Assembly: GCF_036346105.1 (NCBI RefSeq) | Contig: NZ_CP107811.1 | Location: 2,176,501 to 2,240,500 of the forward strand | Source of the DNA: Streptomyces sp. NBC_00539 | Lineage (GTDB): Bacteria; Actinomycetota; Actinomycetes; Streptomycetales; Streptomycetaceae | Direction of reading: 5' to 3' | Length of the DNA: 64,000 nt | Part shown: in pieces, positions 16,498 through 26,049 of the stretch | Numbering within the stretch: the first letter of the stretch is position 1 | Layout of the letters: each line of letters opens with the position of its first letter | Program-made: the position numbers and the translations under genes | The notes under the pieces: generated by a model | Seen by the model: only the letters and a program-made list of their open reading frames with translations | Told to the model about the DNA's origin: nothing | Databases searched by the model: none

Positions 16498-17532
16498 CTA
16501 GCGGTCCTGCTCGTACTGCCGCAGCTGGTCCAGGTTGATCATGCTCGTGTCGAAGAAGCTGGTCTCGTCGAGCGCGGGCTGCTGGGGGGCCTGGGGCTGC
16601 TGGTACGCCGCGTAAGGGTCGGGCTGCTGCTGGTAGGGCACCCCGTACGGGTCCGGCTGCTGGACCTGCTGCTGGTAGCCGTACGGGTCCTGGTAGCCGG
16701 AGTACGGGTCCTGCTGCGGCTGCTGCCCTTCGTAGGCGTAGGCGTCGTAGGCCGGTTCCTGCCGGGTCTGGGCGGGGACCGGGGCCGCGGCGGGTACGGG
16801 TACGGGTTCGGCGAGGCCCGCCAGGAAGTCCGCGTCGCTCGCCGAGCGGGACTGCGAGGCGTCCGCGGCGTCCTGGGCGGCCATGTGCGCGCCCAGGTCG
16901 TCCGTCGGCACCCGGCCCAGCAGCTTCTGGCGGCCCCGGCCGACGGCCTCCAGGGTCTTGGAGAGCACCGCCTCGAAGGTCGCCAGCTTGGTGTCGACGT
17001 ACGCGTCCGCCTGCTCGCGCTGCGTCTGCGGGTCGCTGCTGCGCTCGGGGGCGTCGGTTTCGGGGTACCCGTGTTCGTCCAGCCCCGGGCCGCGGCCCAG
17101 CAGCTTCTCCCGGCCGCGGTCCACGGAGCCGATGGTCTTGCTGAGGACGACCTCGAAGTTCGCGAGCTTGCTGTCGACGTAGTCGTCCGCCTCGGCCCGG
17201 ATCTCCCCGGCCTCCCGGCGGGCGTCCGCGAGGATCCGGTCGGCCTCGGCCTGCGCCCGCCGCGCGATCTCGGTGTCGGAGATCAGCGAACCGCGCTGGG
17301 CGTGGGCGGACTCGATGATGCGGTCCGCCTCCCGGCGTGCCTCCTCGACCATCTGGTCCCGGCCGCCGATGAGCTCCTGTGCCTGGGCGAGGGAGCCGGG
17401 GAGCGCCTTGCGGACCTCTTCCAGCTCGGCGAGCAGCTCCGCGCGGTTGATCACGCAGGAAGCCGACATGGGCATGGACCGGGCGCCGCTGACGGCCGCG
17501 ACGATCTCGTCGAGCTTCTTCTGCACGTCCAT
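16498..17532 (-). CDS. Coiled-coil cell-division/DivIVA-like protein with an internal duplication
   Basis: 344 residues from the ATG at 17532 (a GTG at 17544 would add four). The N-terminal half is a long charged coiled coil (about residues 1-115). A motif of about 34 residues of the form D-YVD-KLA-FE-VLSKT---V-RGR-KLLGR occurs twice, at about 116-149 and 176-209. The remainder is disordered, with many Gln, Tyr and Pro repeats (PYGYQQQ, DPYAAYQQPQ) and a C-terminal DTSMINLDQLRQYEQDR tail. Related proteins are often annotated as ATP synthase B-like or cell-division initiation proteins; the function of this locus is not established. It lies downstream of rsmD-coaD on the same strand. Confidence 0.72.
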   Translation of the reverse strand: MDVQKKLDEIVAAVSGARSMPMSASCVINRAELLAELEEVRKALPGSLAQAQELIGGRDQMVEEARREADRIIESAHAQRGSLISDTEIARRAQAEADRILADARREAGEIRAEADDYVDSKLANFEVVLSKTIGSVDRGREKLLGRGPGLDEHGYPETDAPERSSDPQTQREQADAYVDTKLATFEAVLSKTLEAVGRGRQKLLGRVPTDDLGAHMAAQDAADASQSRSASDADFLAGLAEPVPVPAAAPVPAQTRQEPAYDAYAYEGQQPQQDPYSGYQDPYGYQQQVQQPDPYGVPYQQQPDPYAAYQQPQAPQQPALDETSFFDTSMINLDQLRQYEQDR

Positions 17533-17635
17533 GGGGGCTCGCACTCTCTCGGCCTCGGGCGGTTCCCGAGTCGGACGGGACGACTTTAAGGCCGCCGGGT
17601 GGACGCGCGGGACCGGCTGGGGGAACGCCCTGCGG

Positions 17636-18133
17636 TCAGCGCTCGGCGAGCCGCGCCAGGAGCGCCGCGTGTACGTGCGCGGGAAGCAGGTGGGCGACGT
17701 CGCCGCCCCAGGCCGCGACCTCCTTGACCAGCGAGGAGGACAGGAAGCTGTAGGTGGGGATGGTCGGGACGAACAGCGTCTCGACGCCCGACAGGCCCAT
17801 GTTCATCTGCGCCATCTGGAGCTCGTAGTCGAAGTCGCTGACCGCGCGCAGGCCCTTGACGATGGCCGGGATGTCCCGCTGCTTGCAGAAGTCGACGAGC
17901 AGGCCGTGGAAGGCCTCGACCTGGATGTTGCCGTAGTCGGCCGTCGCCTCGCGGATCAGCTCGATCCGCTCCTCGACGGTGAACAGGCCCTGCTTCGACC
18001 GGTTGATCATCACGGCGACGTGCACGACGTCGTACAGCCTGGAGGCGCGTCCGATGATGTCGAGGTGTCCGTTGTGGATGGGATCGAAGGACCCCGGACA
18101 GACTGCGCGGCGCAACTGAACTCCCTCGTTCAT
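17636..18133 (-). CDS. coaD: Phosphopantetheine adenylyltransferase
   Basis: 165 residues. It transfers AMP to 4'-phosphopantetheine in CoA synthesis. The nucleotidyltransferase motif PGSFDPIHNGH is at residues 13-23, with KGLRAVSDFDYE and TYSFLSSSLVKEVA at the expected positions. The ATG at 18133 overlaps the rsmD stop as ATGA, so the two are translationally coupled; the longer open frame is not needed. Confidence 0.95.
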   Translation of the reverse strand: MNEGVQLRRAVCPGSFDPIHNGHLDIIGRASRLYDVVHVAVMINRSKQGLFTVEERIELIREATADYGNIQVEAFHGLLVDFCKQRDIPAIVKGLRAVSDFDYELQMAQMNMGLSGVETLFVPTIPTYSFLSSSLVKEVAAWGGDVAHLLPAHVHAALLARLAER

Positions 18134-18708
18134 GAGTCTTCGCTGGTGAAAGCGGCGCGTCCGTACCAAAGGGTGCCCTCACCGTACTTGCGCGACCGGA
18201 GCGGCTCGAAGCCCTCGGGCCACGGGAAGGCGCCGCTCCTGGTGCTGCGCTCCACGGTGACGAGCGCATCGTCCGTGATCCAGCCATTGGCCCGGAGTGT
18301 GAGGAGGATCTCCCGGAGATCATCGTGGCCCACGGCGTACGGGGGGTCGAGGAACACGACGTCGTAGGGCTCCCCCTGGGGGGCCGCCGCGACGATCTGT
18401 TCCGCCTTCCCGGCCCGGAAGTCGGCGCCCGGCAGGCCGACCGCCTTGATGTTGTCGCGGATCGCCTTGGCGGCCTTGGCGTCGGGCTCGACCAGCAGTG
18501 CGTGGTCGGCGCCGCGCGAGAGCGCCTCCAGGCCGACCGCGCCGGAGCCGGCGTACAGGTCCAGCACCCGGGACCCCTCGACGCCGTGCAGCGACTCCCA
18601 GGTGGAGAAGAGCCCTTCGCGCATCCGGTCCGAGGTCGGGCGGGTGCCGGTGCCGGGGGGCACGGCCAGCCGTCGCCCGCCGGCGCTGCCGGCGATCACG
18701 CGCGTCAT
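18130..18708 (-). CDS. rsmD: 16S rRNA (guanine966-N2)-methyltransferase RsmD
   Basis: 192 residues, Rossmann-fold methyltransferase acting on 30S subunits. N-terminal RVIAGSAGGRRLAVP, SAM-binding VLDLYAGSGAVGLEALSRG, and catalytic DPPY (in VVFLDPPYAVG) are all present. The rsmD-coaD pair with a 4-base ATGA overlap is common in actinobacteria. Confidence 0.95.
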   Translation of the reverse strand: MTRVIAGSAGGRRLAVPPGTGTRPTSDRMREGLFSTWESLHGVEGSRVLDLYAGSGAVGLEALSRGADHALLVEPDAKAAKAIRDNIKAVGLPGADFRAGKAEQIVAAAPQGEPYDVVFLDPPYAVGHDDLREILLTLRANGWITDDALVTVERSTRSGAFPWPEGFEPLRSRKYGEGTLWYGRAAFTSEDS

Positions 18709-18769
18709 CTGGGTCCTTCGGGTGGGGAATGCGGGAATGCCTGTGGGCTCCCACGATATGTCGTACCGG

Positions 18770-20965
18770 TCAGCCCTTCTCCAGGTACTGCTCGCGCTCG
18801 GTGTCCAGCAGGGCGTCGAGCGCGGTGCGCAGGCCCGGCAGACCGGTCAGTTCGGGGTCTTCGGCGACCACGCGGGTGGCTTCCTCGCGGGCCTGCGCGA
18901 TGACCTCCTCGTCCTCGATGACCGCGAGCATCCGCAGCGAGGAGCGCACGCCCGACTGGGCCTGGCCGAGGACGTCGCCCTCGCGGCGCTGCTCCAGGTC
19001 GATCCGGGACAGCTCGAACCCGTCGAGGGTGGCGGCGACGGCGGCGAGGCGGGCCCGGGCGGGGCTGGCCTCGTGCATCTCGCTGACCAGGAGGCACAGC
19101 CCGGGCGCGGAGCCACGGCCGACCCGGCCGCGCAGCTGGTGGAGCTGCGAGACGCCGAACCGGTCGGCATCCATGATCACCATCACGGTGGAGTTCGGGA
19201 CGTTCACCCCGACCTCGATGACGGTGGTGGCGACGAGCACCTTGACCTCGCCGGCGGCGAAGCGGCGCATCACGTCGTCCTTGTCGGCGGGGTCCATCCG
19301 GCCGTGGAGCACCTCGACCGACAGCCCGGCGAGCGGGCCCTTGACCAGCTGTTCGGCGATCTCCAGGACGGCCAGCGGAGGCCGCTTCTCGCTCTCGTCC
19401 TCGGCGGACTTCTTCTTCTCGTCCGCCTCGTCGCCGATCCGCGGGCACACCACGTACGCCTGGTGGCCCTTGTCGACCTCCTCGCGGACCCGTTCCCAGG
19501 CCCGGGCGAGGAAGTGCGGCTTGTCCTTGGCGGGGACCACGTGCGTGGCGATCGGGGAGCGGCCGGCGGGCAGCTGGTCCAGGACGGAGGTCTCCAGGTC
19601 GCCGAAGACGGTCATGGCGACCGTGCGCGGGATCGGGGTCGCCGTCATCACCAGCAGGTGCGGGGGCTGCTTCCCCTTGGAGCGCAGCGCGTCGCGCTGC
19701 TCCACCCCGAAACGGTGCTGCTCGTCCACGACGACCAGGCCGAGGTCGTGGAACTGCACCTTGTCCTCGATGAGCGCGTGGGTGCCGATGACGATGCCGG
19801 CCTCGCCGGTGACCAGGTCGAGGAGCGCCTGCCGCCGCGCGGGCATCCCCATCGAGCCGGTCAGCAGCACCACTTTGGTGCCCTGGTCGCAGCCGCCCAG
19901 CATCCCGCCCTCGGCGAGCTCGCCCATCATCTCGGTGATGGAGCGGTGGTGTTGCTGGGCGAGCACCTCGGTGGGCGCGAGCATCGCGGCCTGCCCGCCG
20001 GAGCCGACGACGGCGAGCATGGCCCGCAGCGCGACCAGCGTCTTGCCGGAGCCGACCTCGCCCTGCAGGAGGCGGTGCATGGGGTGTTCGGTGGCGAGGT
20101 CGTCGAAGATCTCCTTGGAGACGGTCTGCTGGCCCGCGGTGAGGGTGAAGGGCAGCTTCGCGTCGAAGGCGTCGAGCAGTCCGCCGGGGGCGGCGCGGCG
20201 CGGCACGGCGGGGAGCTGGGAGTCGGCGTGCCGGCGGCGGGCGAGGGCGACCTGGAGGACGAAGGCCTCGTCCCACTTGAGTCGCTGCCGGGCGTCCTCG
20301 ATGTCGGCCTTGGTTCCCGGCCGGTGGATCTTGAGCAGCGCTTCGGGGAGCGGGACCAGGCCCCGGCCCTCGCGCAGCGCCGCGGGGAGCGGGTCCACGG
20401 TCTCCCGGGCCCGGGGCAGTACGGCGTCCACACACTTGGCGATCTTCCAGGACTCCAGCTTGGCGCAGGCCGGGTAGATCGGGATGAGCTGGTTGGCGAA
20501 GGCGGTGGCCGCGTCCCGGTCGGAGGCGTCGGCGCCGAGGGGCTCGTAGGCGGGGTGGGAGAGCTGGAGCTTGCGGTTGAACATGCCGACCTTGCCCGCG
20601 AACATGGCGCGGCTGCCGGGGAGCAGGTCCTTGTGCGGTTTGTGGACGCCCGCGCCGAAGAAGACGAGCTGGAGCCGGCCGCTGCCGTCGGTGATGGTGA
20701 CTTCGAGGCGCTTGCCGCCGCCCCGGCTGCCCTGGTAGGTGAGGAGCCTCGCGTCGGCGACCTGTGCGACGACCGTCACGTGCTCGTCGATCTGGTCGGC
20801 GAGGTCGGCGAGGGGCGTGAGCTCGCCCCGCTCCGCGTACCGCCGCGGGTAGTGGTGGAGCAGGTCCAGGGCCGTGTGCAGGCCGAGCTGCTCGGCCAGC
20901 ACCTTCGCGGTGGCGGGGCCGAGCGTCTTCTTGAGGTCTTCGTCGAGCGCGGGCACGTGTTCCAT
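18770..20965 (-). CDS. recG: ATP-dependent DNA helicase RecG
   Basis: 731-residue branch-migrating helicase that regresses stalled replication forks. An N-terminal wedge OB-fold region (about 60-170) precedes helicase motif I GEVGSGKT, motif II VVVDEQHRFGV, motif III VMTATPIPRT and the C-terminal QLRGRVGRG. A short acidic insertion (DEADEKKKSAEDESEKR) follows motif IV. The ATG at 20965 starts 26 bases after the DAK2 gene, giving a two-gene unit. Confidence 0.94.
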   Translation of the reverse strand: MEHVPALDEDLKKTLGPATAKVLAEQLGLHTALDLLHHYPRRYAERGELTPLADLADQIDEHVTVVAQVADARLLTYQGSRGGGKRLEVTITDGSGRLQLVFFGAGVHKPHKDLLPGSRAMFAGKVGMFNRKLQLSHPAYEPLGADASDRDAATAFANQLIPIYPACAKLESWKIAKCVDAVLPRARETVDPLPAALREGRGLVPLPEALLKIHRPGTKADIEDARQRLKWDEAFVLQVALARRRHADSQLPAVPRRAAPGGLLDAFDAKLPFTLTAGQQTVSKEIFDDLATEHPMHRLLQGEVGSGKTLVALRAMLAVVGSGGQAAMLAPTEVLAQQHHRSITEMMGELAEGGMLGGCDQGTKVVLLTGSMGMPARRQALLDLVTGEAGIVIGTHALIEDKVQFHDLGLVVVDEQHRFGVEQRDALRSKGKQPPHLLVMTATPIPRTVAMTVFGDLETSVLDQLPAGRSPIATHVVPAKDKPHFLARAWERVREEVDKGHQAYVVCPRIGDEADEKKKSAEDESEKRPPLAVLEIAEQLVKGPLAGLSVEVLHGRMDPADKDDVMRRFAAGEVKVLVATTVIEVGVNVPNSTVMVIMDADRFGVSQLHQLRGRVGRGSAPGLCLLVSEMHEASPARARLAAVAATLDGFELSRIDLEQRREGDVLGQAQSGVRSSLRMLAVIEDEEVIAQAREEATRVVAEDPELTGLPGLRTALDALLDTEREQYLEKG

Positions 20966-20991
20966 TGCACACCATGGCGCCGACAACGCGG

Positions 20992-22638
20992 CTATTCGAC
21001 CCCGATGAGCAGCGGCGCCGAATACCGGCCGCCCCGGTAGGTGACGGTGTCGACGGCCAGGTGCCCGTGCTGGACGTACGCCTCCAGGCGCGCGGCGAGC
21101 GCGTCGGGGACCTCCGGTCCCAGGACGAGCGTGACGAGTTCGCCGCCGGAGCCCAGCATCCGCGCCAGGACGGCCTCCGCGGTCTCGGGCAGGCCGGATC
21201 CGATGACGGCGACGTCGCCGTCGATGAGGCCGAGCACGTCGCCTTCCTGGCAGATGCCGGCGGAGGTGAAGGACTGCCGTTCGGCGACGGCCAGTTCCCC
21301 GTAGCGGGTGGCGCCCGCGGCGGCGGTCATGGCCACCACGTCCTCGTCGAAGCTGGCGTCCCCGTCGTGCACGGCGAGGGCGGCCAGGCCCTGGACCGCC
21401 GAGCGCGTGGGGATCACGGCGACGCGTACGCCGTCGGCGCGGACCTCCTCGGCGGCCGCCGAGGCCGCCGCGCGCCATTCGCTGTCGTTGGGCAGCACGA
21501 CCACCTCGCGGGCGTGGGCCCGCCGGATCGCGTCGGCCAGTTGCGCGACCGCCGGCGCCTCCCCGGGCCGGGCCAGGACGGTCGTCGCGCCCGCCTCCCC
21601 GCACAGACCGGCCAGCCCCTCGCCCGGGACCACGGCGACCACGGCCCGCTGGACGCGCTCGGTCCGCGCGCGGCGCCGCTCGTCGCCGAAGTGGGTGATG
21701 CGGATGCGGTAGGGCCGCCCGGCGACCACCCCGGCCTCCACGGCCGCCCCGGGATCGTCGACGTGGACGTGGACGTTCCAGAGCCCCTCGCCACCGACCA
21801 CCACCAGCGAGTCGCCGAGCCCGTCGAGCCGGGTCCGCAGCGTGGCAACGGCGGCTTCGGTGGCCTCGAGCAGGTAGATCACCTCGTACGCGGGTCCGCC
21901 CTGGTCCTGCGCGTCGCAGGGCTGCGGCGGCTGCGGTACGGGCACGGCCCGCCCCCGGACGGGTTCCGGCGCGGGTTCCTGACCGGACAGCGCCTGCCAC
22001 AGCGCCCCGAGTACGGCGACCACCCCGCAGCCTCCGGCATCGACCACGCCGGCCCGGCCCAGCGCGGCCAGCTGCCCGGGGGTCTCGGCGAGGGCCGCAC
22101 GGGCCCCGTCGTAGGCGGCGCGGGCCACGTCGGCGGCGGTCCCGGCGGCGGCGCCCGCCGCCCGTGCCGCGGCGGTCGCCACGGTGAGCATGGTGCCCTC
22201 GACGGGGTGTGCGACGGCCTGGTACGCCTCTTCGGCGGCCCGGGCCAGCGCCTGCGCGAGCATCGGGCCGGGCGCCCGTTCCCCCGGTTCGGCGCCGAGG
22301 ACGTCCGCCACCCCGCGCAGCAGCTGCGCCAGGATGGTGCCGGAGTTGCCCCGGGCGCCTATGAGGGCGCCGTGCGCGAAGGCCCGTACGGCTTCGGGGA
22401 GGGAGGGGGCGGCAGTGGTCCGCGTCTCGTCCTCGAAGGCGGCGGCCAGCTCGCGGTCGGCGGACTCGGCGGTGAGGTAGAGGTTGGTGCCGGTGTCGGC
22501 GTCGGCGACGGGGTAGACGTTGATGGCGTCGATGTCCTCGCGGGCCCGGTCCAGGGCGGCCAGGGCCAGCGAACTCCAGGCGCGCACCGCTTCGGCGTCG
22601 AGCTCGTCGGCGGACTGCGGCGCAGGCTCGTGCGGCAC
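20992..22638 (-). CDS. DAK2/DegV-associated kinase family protein (FakA/YloV-like)
   Basis: 548 residues. The N-terminal DAK2 domain has the ATP/Mg site INVYPVADADTGTNLYLT and GARGNSGTILAQLLRG; the C-terminal half is the FakA-type domain with VVPGEGL, VVLPNDSEWRAAA and SFTSAGICQEGDVLG. Such proteins are kinase subunits for fatty acids or dihydroxyacetone-like substrates; the partner FakB is not in this window. The GTG at 22638 has AGGAGG nine bases upstream. The gene sits between rpmB (divergent) and recG, an arrangement I recall as common in actinobacteria. Confidence 0.85.
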   Translation of the reverse strand: MPHEPAPQSADELDAEAVRAWSSLALAALDRAREDIDAINVYPVADADTGTNLYLTAESADRELAAAFEDETRTTAAPSLPEAVRAFAHGALIGARGNSGTILAQLLRGVADVLGAEPGERAPGPMLAQALARAAEEAYQAVAHPVEGTMLTVATAAARAAGAAAGTAADVARAAYDGARAALAETPGQLAALGRAGVVDAGGCGVVAVLGALWQALSGQEPAPEPVRGRAVPVPQPPQPCDAQDQGGPAYEVIYLLEATEAAVATLRTRLDGLGDSLVVVGGEGLWNVHVHVDDPGAAVEAGVVAGRPYRIRITHFGDERRRARTERVQRAVVAVVPGEGLAGLCGEAGATTVLARPGEAPAVAQLADAIRRAHAREVVVLPNDSEWRAAASAAAEEVRADGVRVAVIPTRSAVQGLAALAVHDGDASFDEDVVAMTAAAGATRYGELAVAERQSFTSAGICQEGDVLGLIDGDVAVIGSGLPETAEAVLARMLGSGGELVTLVLGPEVPDALAARLEAYVQHGHLAVDTVTYRGGRYSAPLLIGVE

Positions 22639-22866
22639 CGGGCGTTCCTCCTTGTGCGGGCCGGGGTTCACCGCAGGGTAACCAAGGCCGGCCGTCCGGG
22701 CGGGGCCGGCGGAGCCCATGGTAGTTTTCTTGGACGGGCGCAGTCGTTGTATGCTGCTCCGGTTGCCCGATGAGAGTCGGGCCATTCCCCCGGCAAACCA
22801 CTTCGGATCTCTGATTCCGGTGCGCCGGATTCACTGTAAGTGCATCTGAAGTCTTTGGAGTGACCT

Positions 22867-23052
22867 GTGGCTGCCAACTGCGACGTTTGCGCCAAGGGGC
22901 CGAGCTTCGGCAACAACATCTCCCACTCGCACCGCCGCACCTCGCGTCGCTGGAACCCGAACATCCAGCGCGTCCGTGCCGTGGTCAATGGGACGCCGAA
23001 GCGCCTCAACGCCTGCACCTCGTGCATCAAGGCCGGCAAGGTCTCGCGCTGA
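22867..23052 (+). CDS. rpmB: 50S ribosomal protein L28 (zinc-binding form)
   Basis: 61 residues: [28 protein letters not shown] is the L28 core, and the CDVC plus CTSC pairs mark the zinc-containing C+ type. GTG start at 22867 with GGAG eight bases upstream. A TATGCT hexamer at 22750-22755 is a candidate -10 element. Followed by a strong terminator. Confidence 0.95.
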   Translation: MAANCDVCAKGPSFGNNISHSHRRTSRRWNPNIQRVRAVVNGTPKRLNACTSCIKAGKVSR

Positions 23053-23093
23053 CGCCTTCCGTCGTCGTAGCGCAGCCCTTTCCGGTTGCCAAG

Positions 23094-23124
23094 AAGGCCG
23101 GTCCACCTCGTGGACCGGCCTTTT
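23094..23124 (+). terminator. Rho-independent terminator of rpmB
   Basis: A perfect 13-bp stem (AAGGCCGGTCCAC) with a CTC loop, ending in CCTTTT. The AA/TT edges make it usable for thiD on the minus strand too. Confidence 0.85.
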
Positions 23125-23182
23125 GCCTTTCCCGCGCGCGGTCCGGTGAGTTCACCGGCCCCGCGCGTCGTTGCCGGGCGGC

Positions 23183-23983
23183 CTAGGGGCGCCACCGCCA
23201 GGCGTGGTCCACGGGGCCGATGCCCGCGCCGAGCGCGAAGCCGGCCGCGAGGGCGCCGGTGACGTACTCCTTGGCCGCCTTGACGGCCGCGGGTACGTCC
23301 AGGCCCTGGGCGAGGCCCGCCGCGACGGCGCTGGCCAGGGTGCAGCCCGTGCCGTGGGTGTGCCGGTTGTCGTACCGGGGGGCGCGCAGCCAGTGTTCCG
23401 CGGCGCCGTCGGTCAGCAGGTCCACGGCCTCGTCGCCGTGTGCCGTCAGGTGGCCGCCCTTGATCAGGGCCCAGCGCGGGCCGTAACCGAGGACCGCGTC
23501 GGCGGCCCGGCGCATGTCGTCCTCGTTCTCGACGACGACCCCGGTGAGCTGCGTCACCTCGTCGAGGTTCGGTGTCGCCACCGTGGCCCTGGGCAGCAGT
23601 TCCCCGCGTACGGCGTCCAGCGCCGAGGCGGCGAGCAGCGCGTCGCCGTGCTTGGAGACCCCGACGGGGTCCACGACCGCAGGGGCCGCGGTGGAGGCGA
23701 GGAGTTCGGCCACCGTCTCCACGAGGGCCGCCGAGGACAGCATCCCGGTCTTGACGGCCTGCACCCCGATGTCGTCCACCACGGCCCGGTACTGGGCCCT
23801 GACGGCTTCGGCGGGCAGCTCCCAGACACCCTGCACGCCGAGCGAGTTCTGGGCGGTCACGGCGGTGACGACGCTCATCCCGTGCACGCCGAGCGCCAGC
23901 ATCGTCTTGAGGTCCGCCTGGATGCCGGCGCCGCCGCCGGAGTCGGATCCGGCGACGGTCAGGCACAGCGGCGGGCGGTTCAC
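23183..23983 (-). CDS. thiD: Hydroxymethylpyrimidine/phosphomethylpyrimidine kinase
   Basis: 266 residues, phosphorylates HMP and HMP-P in thiamine synthesis. [17 protein letters not shown] is the N-terminal substrate site, VKTGMLSS and [15 protein letters not shown] follow, and [19 protein letters not shown] is the anion-hole/catalytic Asp region (here GTGCTL). The GTG start at 23983 has GAGGAG upstream and overlaps the thiL stop as GTGA. Confidence 0.94.
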   Translation of the reverse strand: MNRPPLCLTVAGSDSGGGAGIQADLKTMLALGVHGMSVVTAVTAQNSLGVQGVWELPAEAVRAQYRAVVDDIGVQAVKTGMLSSAALVETVAELLASTAAPAVVDPVGVSKHGDALLAASALDAVRGELLPRATVATPNLDEVTQLTGVVVENEDDMRRAADAVLGYGPRWALIKGGHLTAHGDEAVDLLTDGAAEHWLRAPRYDNRHTHGTGCTLASAVAAGLAQGLDVPAAVKAAKEYVTGALAAGFALGAGIGPVDHAWRWRP

Positions 23984-24963
23984 CGGGAAGGCTCCTCGGC
24001 GGCCGGGTCGGCGCCGAAGTGGTCCCACCCGCCGGTGCTGGTCCAGGGGGCGCCGTCGACGGTCACCTGGGGCAGCGCGGAGCGGTTCTGCACCTCGCCG
24101 ATGACCTTCCAGCGGGCGGGCAGTTTCACGTCGGGCGGGAAGGTCGCCACGATGGCGTGGTCCTCGCCTCCGGTGAGGACCCACTGGAGCGGGTCCACGC
24201 CGACGGCCTGGCCGATGTCGTACATCTGGCTCGGGATGTCGACGGCCGCCGAGCGCAGGTCGATCCGTACCTTGCTGGCCTCGGCGATGTGACCGAGGTC
24301 GGCGACCAGGCCGTCGCTGACGTCCGTCATGGCGGTGGCGCCGAGGCCGGCCGCGGCGGGACCGGCGTGGTAGGGCGGCTCGGGACGCCGGTGGGCCTCC
24401 ACGAAGGCCCGCGGGGAGCGGAAGCCGCGCGAGAGCACGGCGAACCCGGCCGCGGACCAGCCCAGCCAGCCGGTGACGGCGACCACGTCGCCGGGCCGGG
24501 CGCCGGAGCGCAGCACGGGTTCGTGGTTGCGCAGGTCGCCGAGGGCGGTGATGGCGACGGTGATGGTGTCACCGCGTACGACGTCGCCGCCGACCACGGC
24601 CGCCCCGGCGACCTGGCACTCGTCGCGGATGCCGTCCATCAGCTCGGTGGGCCAGGTCACCGGCAGTTCCGCCGGTACCACGAGGCCGAGCAGGAGCGCG
24701 GTCGGCACCGCGCCCATGGCGGCGATGTCGGCGAGGTTCTGGGCGGCGGCCTTGCGGCCGACGTCGTAGGCCGTGGACCAGTCGCGCCGGAAGTGCCGGC
24801 CTTCCAGGAGGATGTCCGTACTCGCCACGACCCGTCGGTCGGGGGCCGACACCACCGCGGCGTCGTCCCCGGGTCCGAGCCGGACCGCCGGGGTGGTGGT
24901 GAGCCGTGAGGTGAGCTCCCGAATGAGCCCGAACTCCCCCAGCTCGCCCACAGTGCCCTTCAT
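23980..24963 (-). CDS. thiL: Thiamine-monophosphate kinase
   Basis: 327 residues, makes thiamine diphosphate from thiamine monophosphate. GPGDDAAVV (residues about 31-39), [34 protein letters not shown] and [11 protein letters not shown] are the PurM-like kinase motifs in order. thiL-thiD form an operon with a 4-base overlap. The upstream 245 bases are shared with the divergent RAM-domain gene, and I see no TPP riboswitch there. Confidence 0.95.
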   Translation of the reverse strand: MKGTVGELGEFGLIRELTSRLTTTPAVRLGPGDDAAVVSAPDRRVVASTDILLEGRHFRRDWSTAYDVGRKAAAQNLADIAAMGAVPTALLLGLVVPAELPVTWPTELMDGIRDECQVAGAAVVGGDVVRGDTITVAITALGDLRNHEPVLRSGARPGDVVAVTGWLGWSAAGFAVLSRGFRSPRAFVEAHRRPEPPYHAGPAAAGLGATAMTDVSDGLVADLGHIAEASKVRIDLRSAAVDIPSQMYDIGQAVGVDPLQWVLTGGEDHAIVATFPPDVKLPARWKVIGEVQNRSALPQVTVDGAPWTSTGGWDHFGADPAAEEPSR

Positions 24964-25208
24964 CGCTGTGCCCCTTCTTGCCCAGTCCGCTTGCGGTCGC
25001 GAGCCGTCACAGCTCTGGGTACCGTCAACAGATACGTCAACTTCTGCTCCATGTGCGCCCCGCCGTGCGTGGTGCCGGGCTCGCGGGTCTCCCCGCGGCG
25101 CTCGGCGACGCGGTACCGTGGCGTCCCTTCTTCCCCGGGCCCACCCGCAGTTCCAGGGCCCAACCGAAGGTTAGGGGAAATGATCCTCGTGGCCGCCCTG
25201 GAGGTTCC

Positions 25209-25442
25209 GTGGTACAGGCGTACATCCTCATCCAGACCGAGGTGGGCAAGGCGTCGTTCGTCGCCGAGTCCATCGGCCGGATCCCGGGGGTGATCCAAGC
25301 CGAGGACGTGACGGGCCCGTACGACGTGATCGTGCGCGCCCAGGCCGACACCGTCGACGATCTCGGCCGCATGGTGGTCGCCAAGGTCCAGCAGGTGGAG
25401 GGGATCACCCGCACCTTGACCTGCCCCGTGGTCCATCTGTAG
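25209..25442 (+). CDS. Stand-alone Lrp/AsnC ligand-binding (RAM) domain protein
   Basis: 77 residues without the helix-turn-helix of full Lrp proteins. The alpha/beta RAM fold is complete: AYILIQTEVGKASFVAESIGRIPGV, AEDVTGPYDVIVRAQAD, GITRTLTCPVVHL. The GTG at 25209 has GGAGG five bases upstream. Such proteins may bind amino acids or modulate full-length Lrp paralogues; no DNA-binding role is expected alone. Confidence 0.85.
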   Translation: MVQAYILIQTEVGKASFVAESIGRIPGVIQAEDVTGPYDVIVRAQADTVDDLGRMVVAKVQQVEGITRTLTCPVVHL

Positions 25443-25461
25443 CCCCGTCTACTCTTGGCCG

Positions 25462-25965
25462 GTGATGTCTGACCACCGCCGGCCGCTGCGTCTCCTGGCC
25501 CTGCCTGCCTGCACCGCCCTGCTGGCCCTCACGGGCTGCGCTCCGGACGGTTCGCCGGTCCGGCTGGAGCCACCGCCCACGCCGCCCGCCGAGGTCGCGG
25601 GACTCTGTGCGGCACTGCACGAGGAGCTCCCGGACACGGTGGCCGGTCTGGAGCGGACCGGCACCACACCGCAGTCGCCGCTGACCGCCGCGTGGGGCGG
25701 CTCGGCGATCGTACTGCGGTGCGGTATCCCCAAGCCGCCGCGGATGGCCGATCCGAAGCAGGACGGCGTCGAGGTCAACGGAGTGGGCTGGTTGGTGGAG
25801 AAGCTGCCCGACGGCGAGGGCGGCGGTTACCGGTTCACGACCGGGCTGCGGCTGGCGTACACCGAAGTCCGGGTGGACAAGGAACACGCCACCGACGCGC
25901 AGATGCTCGTCGGGCTCTCGGGGGCGGTAGCCAAGACCGTTCCGGAGGGCATCTCCTCCTACTGA
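25462..25965 (+). CDS. DUF3515 lipoprotein
   Basis: 167 residues. The signal peptide ends in a lipobox ALTGC (Cys about residue 30), so it is a surface lipoprotein. The body matches the actinobacterial DUF3515 pattern: ELPDTVAGLERTGT, AAWGGSAIVLRCGIPKP, VNGVGWLVEKLPDG, FTTGLRLAYTEVRV. Starts with adjacent GTG and ATG codons at 25462/25465. It follows the RAM-domain gene by 19 bases. Function unknown. Confidence 0.85.
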   Translation: MMSDHRRPLRLLALPACTALLALTGCAPDGSPVRLEPPPTPPAEVAGLCAALHEELPDTVAGLERTGTTPQSPLTAAWGGSAIVLRCGIPKPPRMADPKQDGVEVNGVGWLVEKLPDGEGGGYRFTTGLRLAYTEVRVDKEHATDAQMLVGLSGAVAKTVPEGISSY

Positions 25966-25991
25966 GGCACCGCCCGCCCCCCGTTCCCACG

Positions 25992-26027
25992 AGGACCGCC
26001 CGCCGGAGATCCGGCGGGCGGTCCTTT
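25992..26027. terminator. Bidirectional terminator between the DUF3515 gene and ddl
   Basis: A perfect 15-bp stem (AGGACCGCCCGCCGG) with an AGAT loop, closing on CCTTT. Confidence 0.8.
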
Positions 26028-26049
26028 CGTGCGTACGGCCTGGCCGGGC

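Noticed and set aside
24964-25208. A possible TPP riboswitch before thiL.
   Set aside because: I do not see the conserved CTGAGA and ACCTGA-type elements of the thi box in this region.
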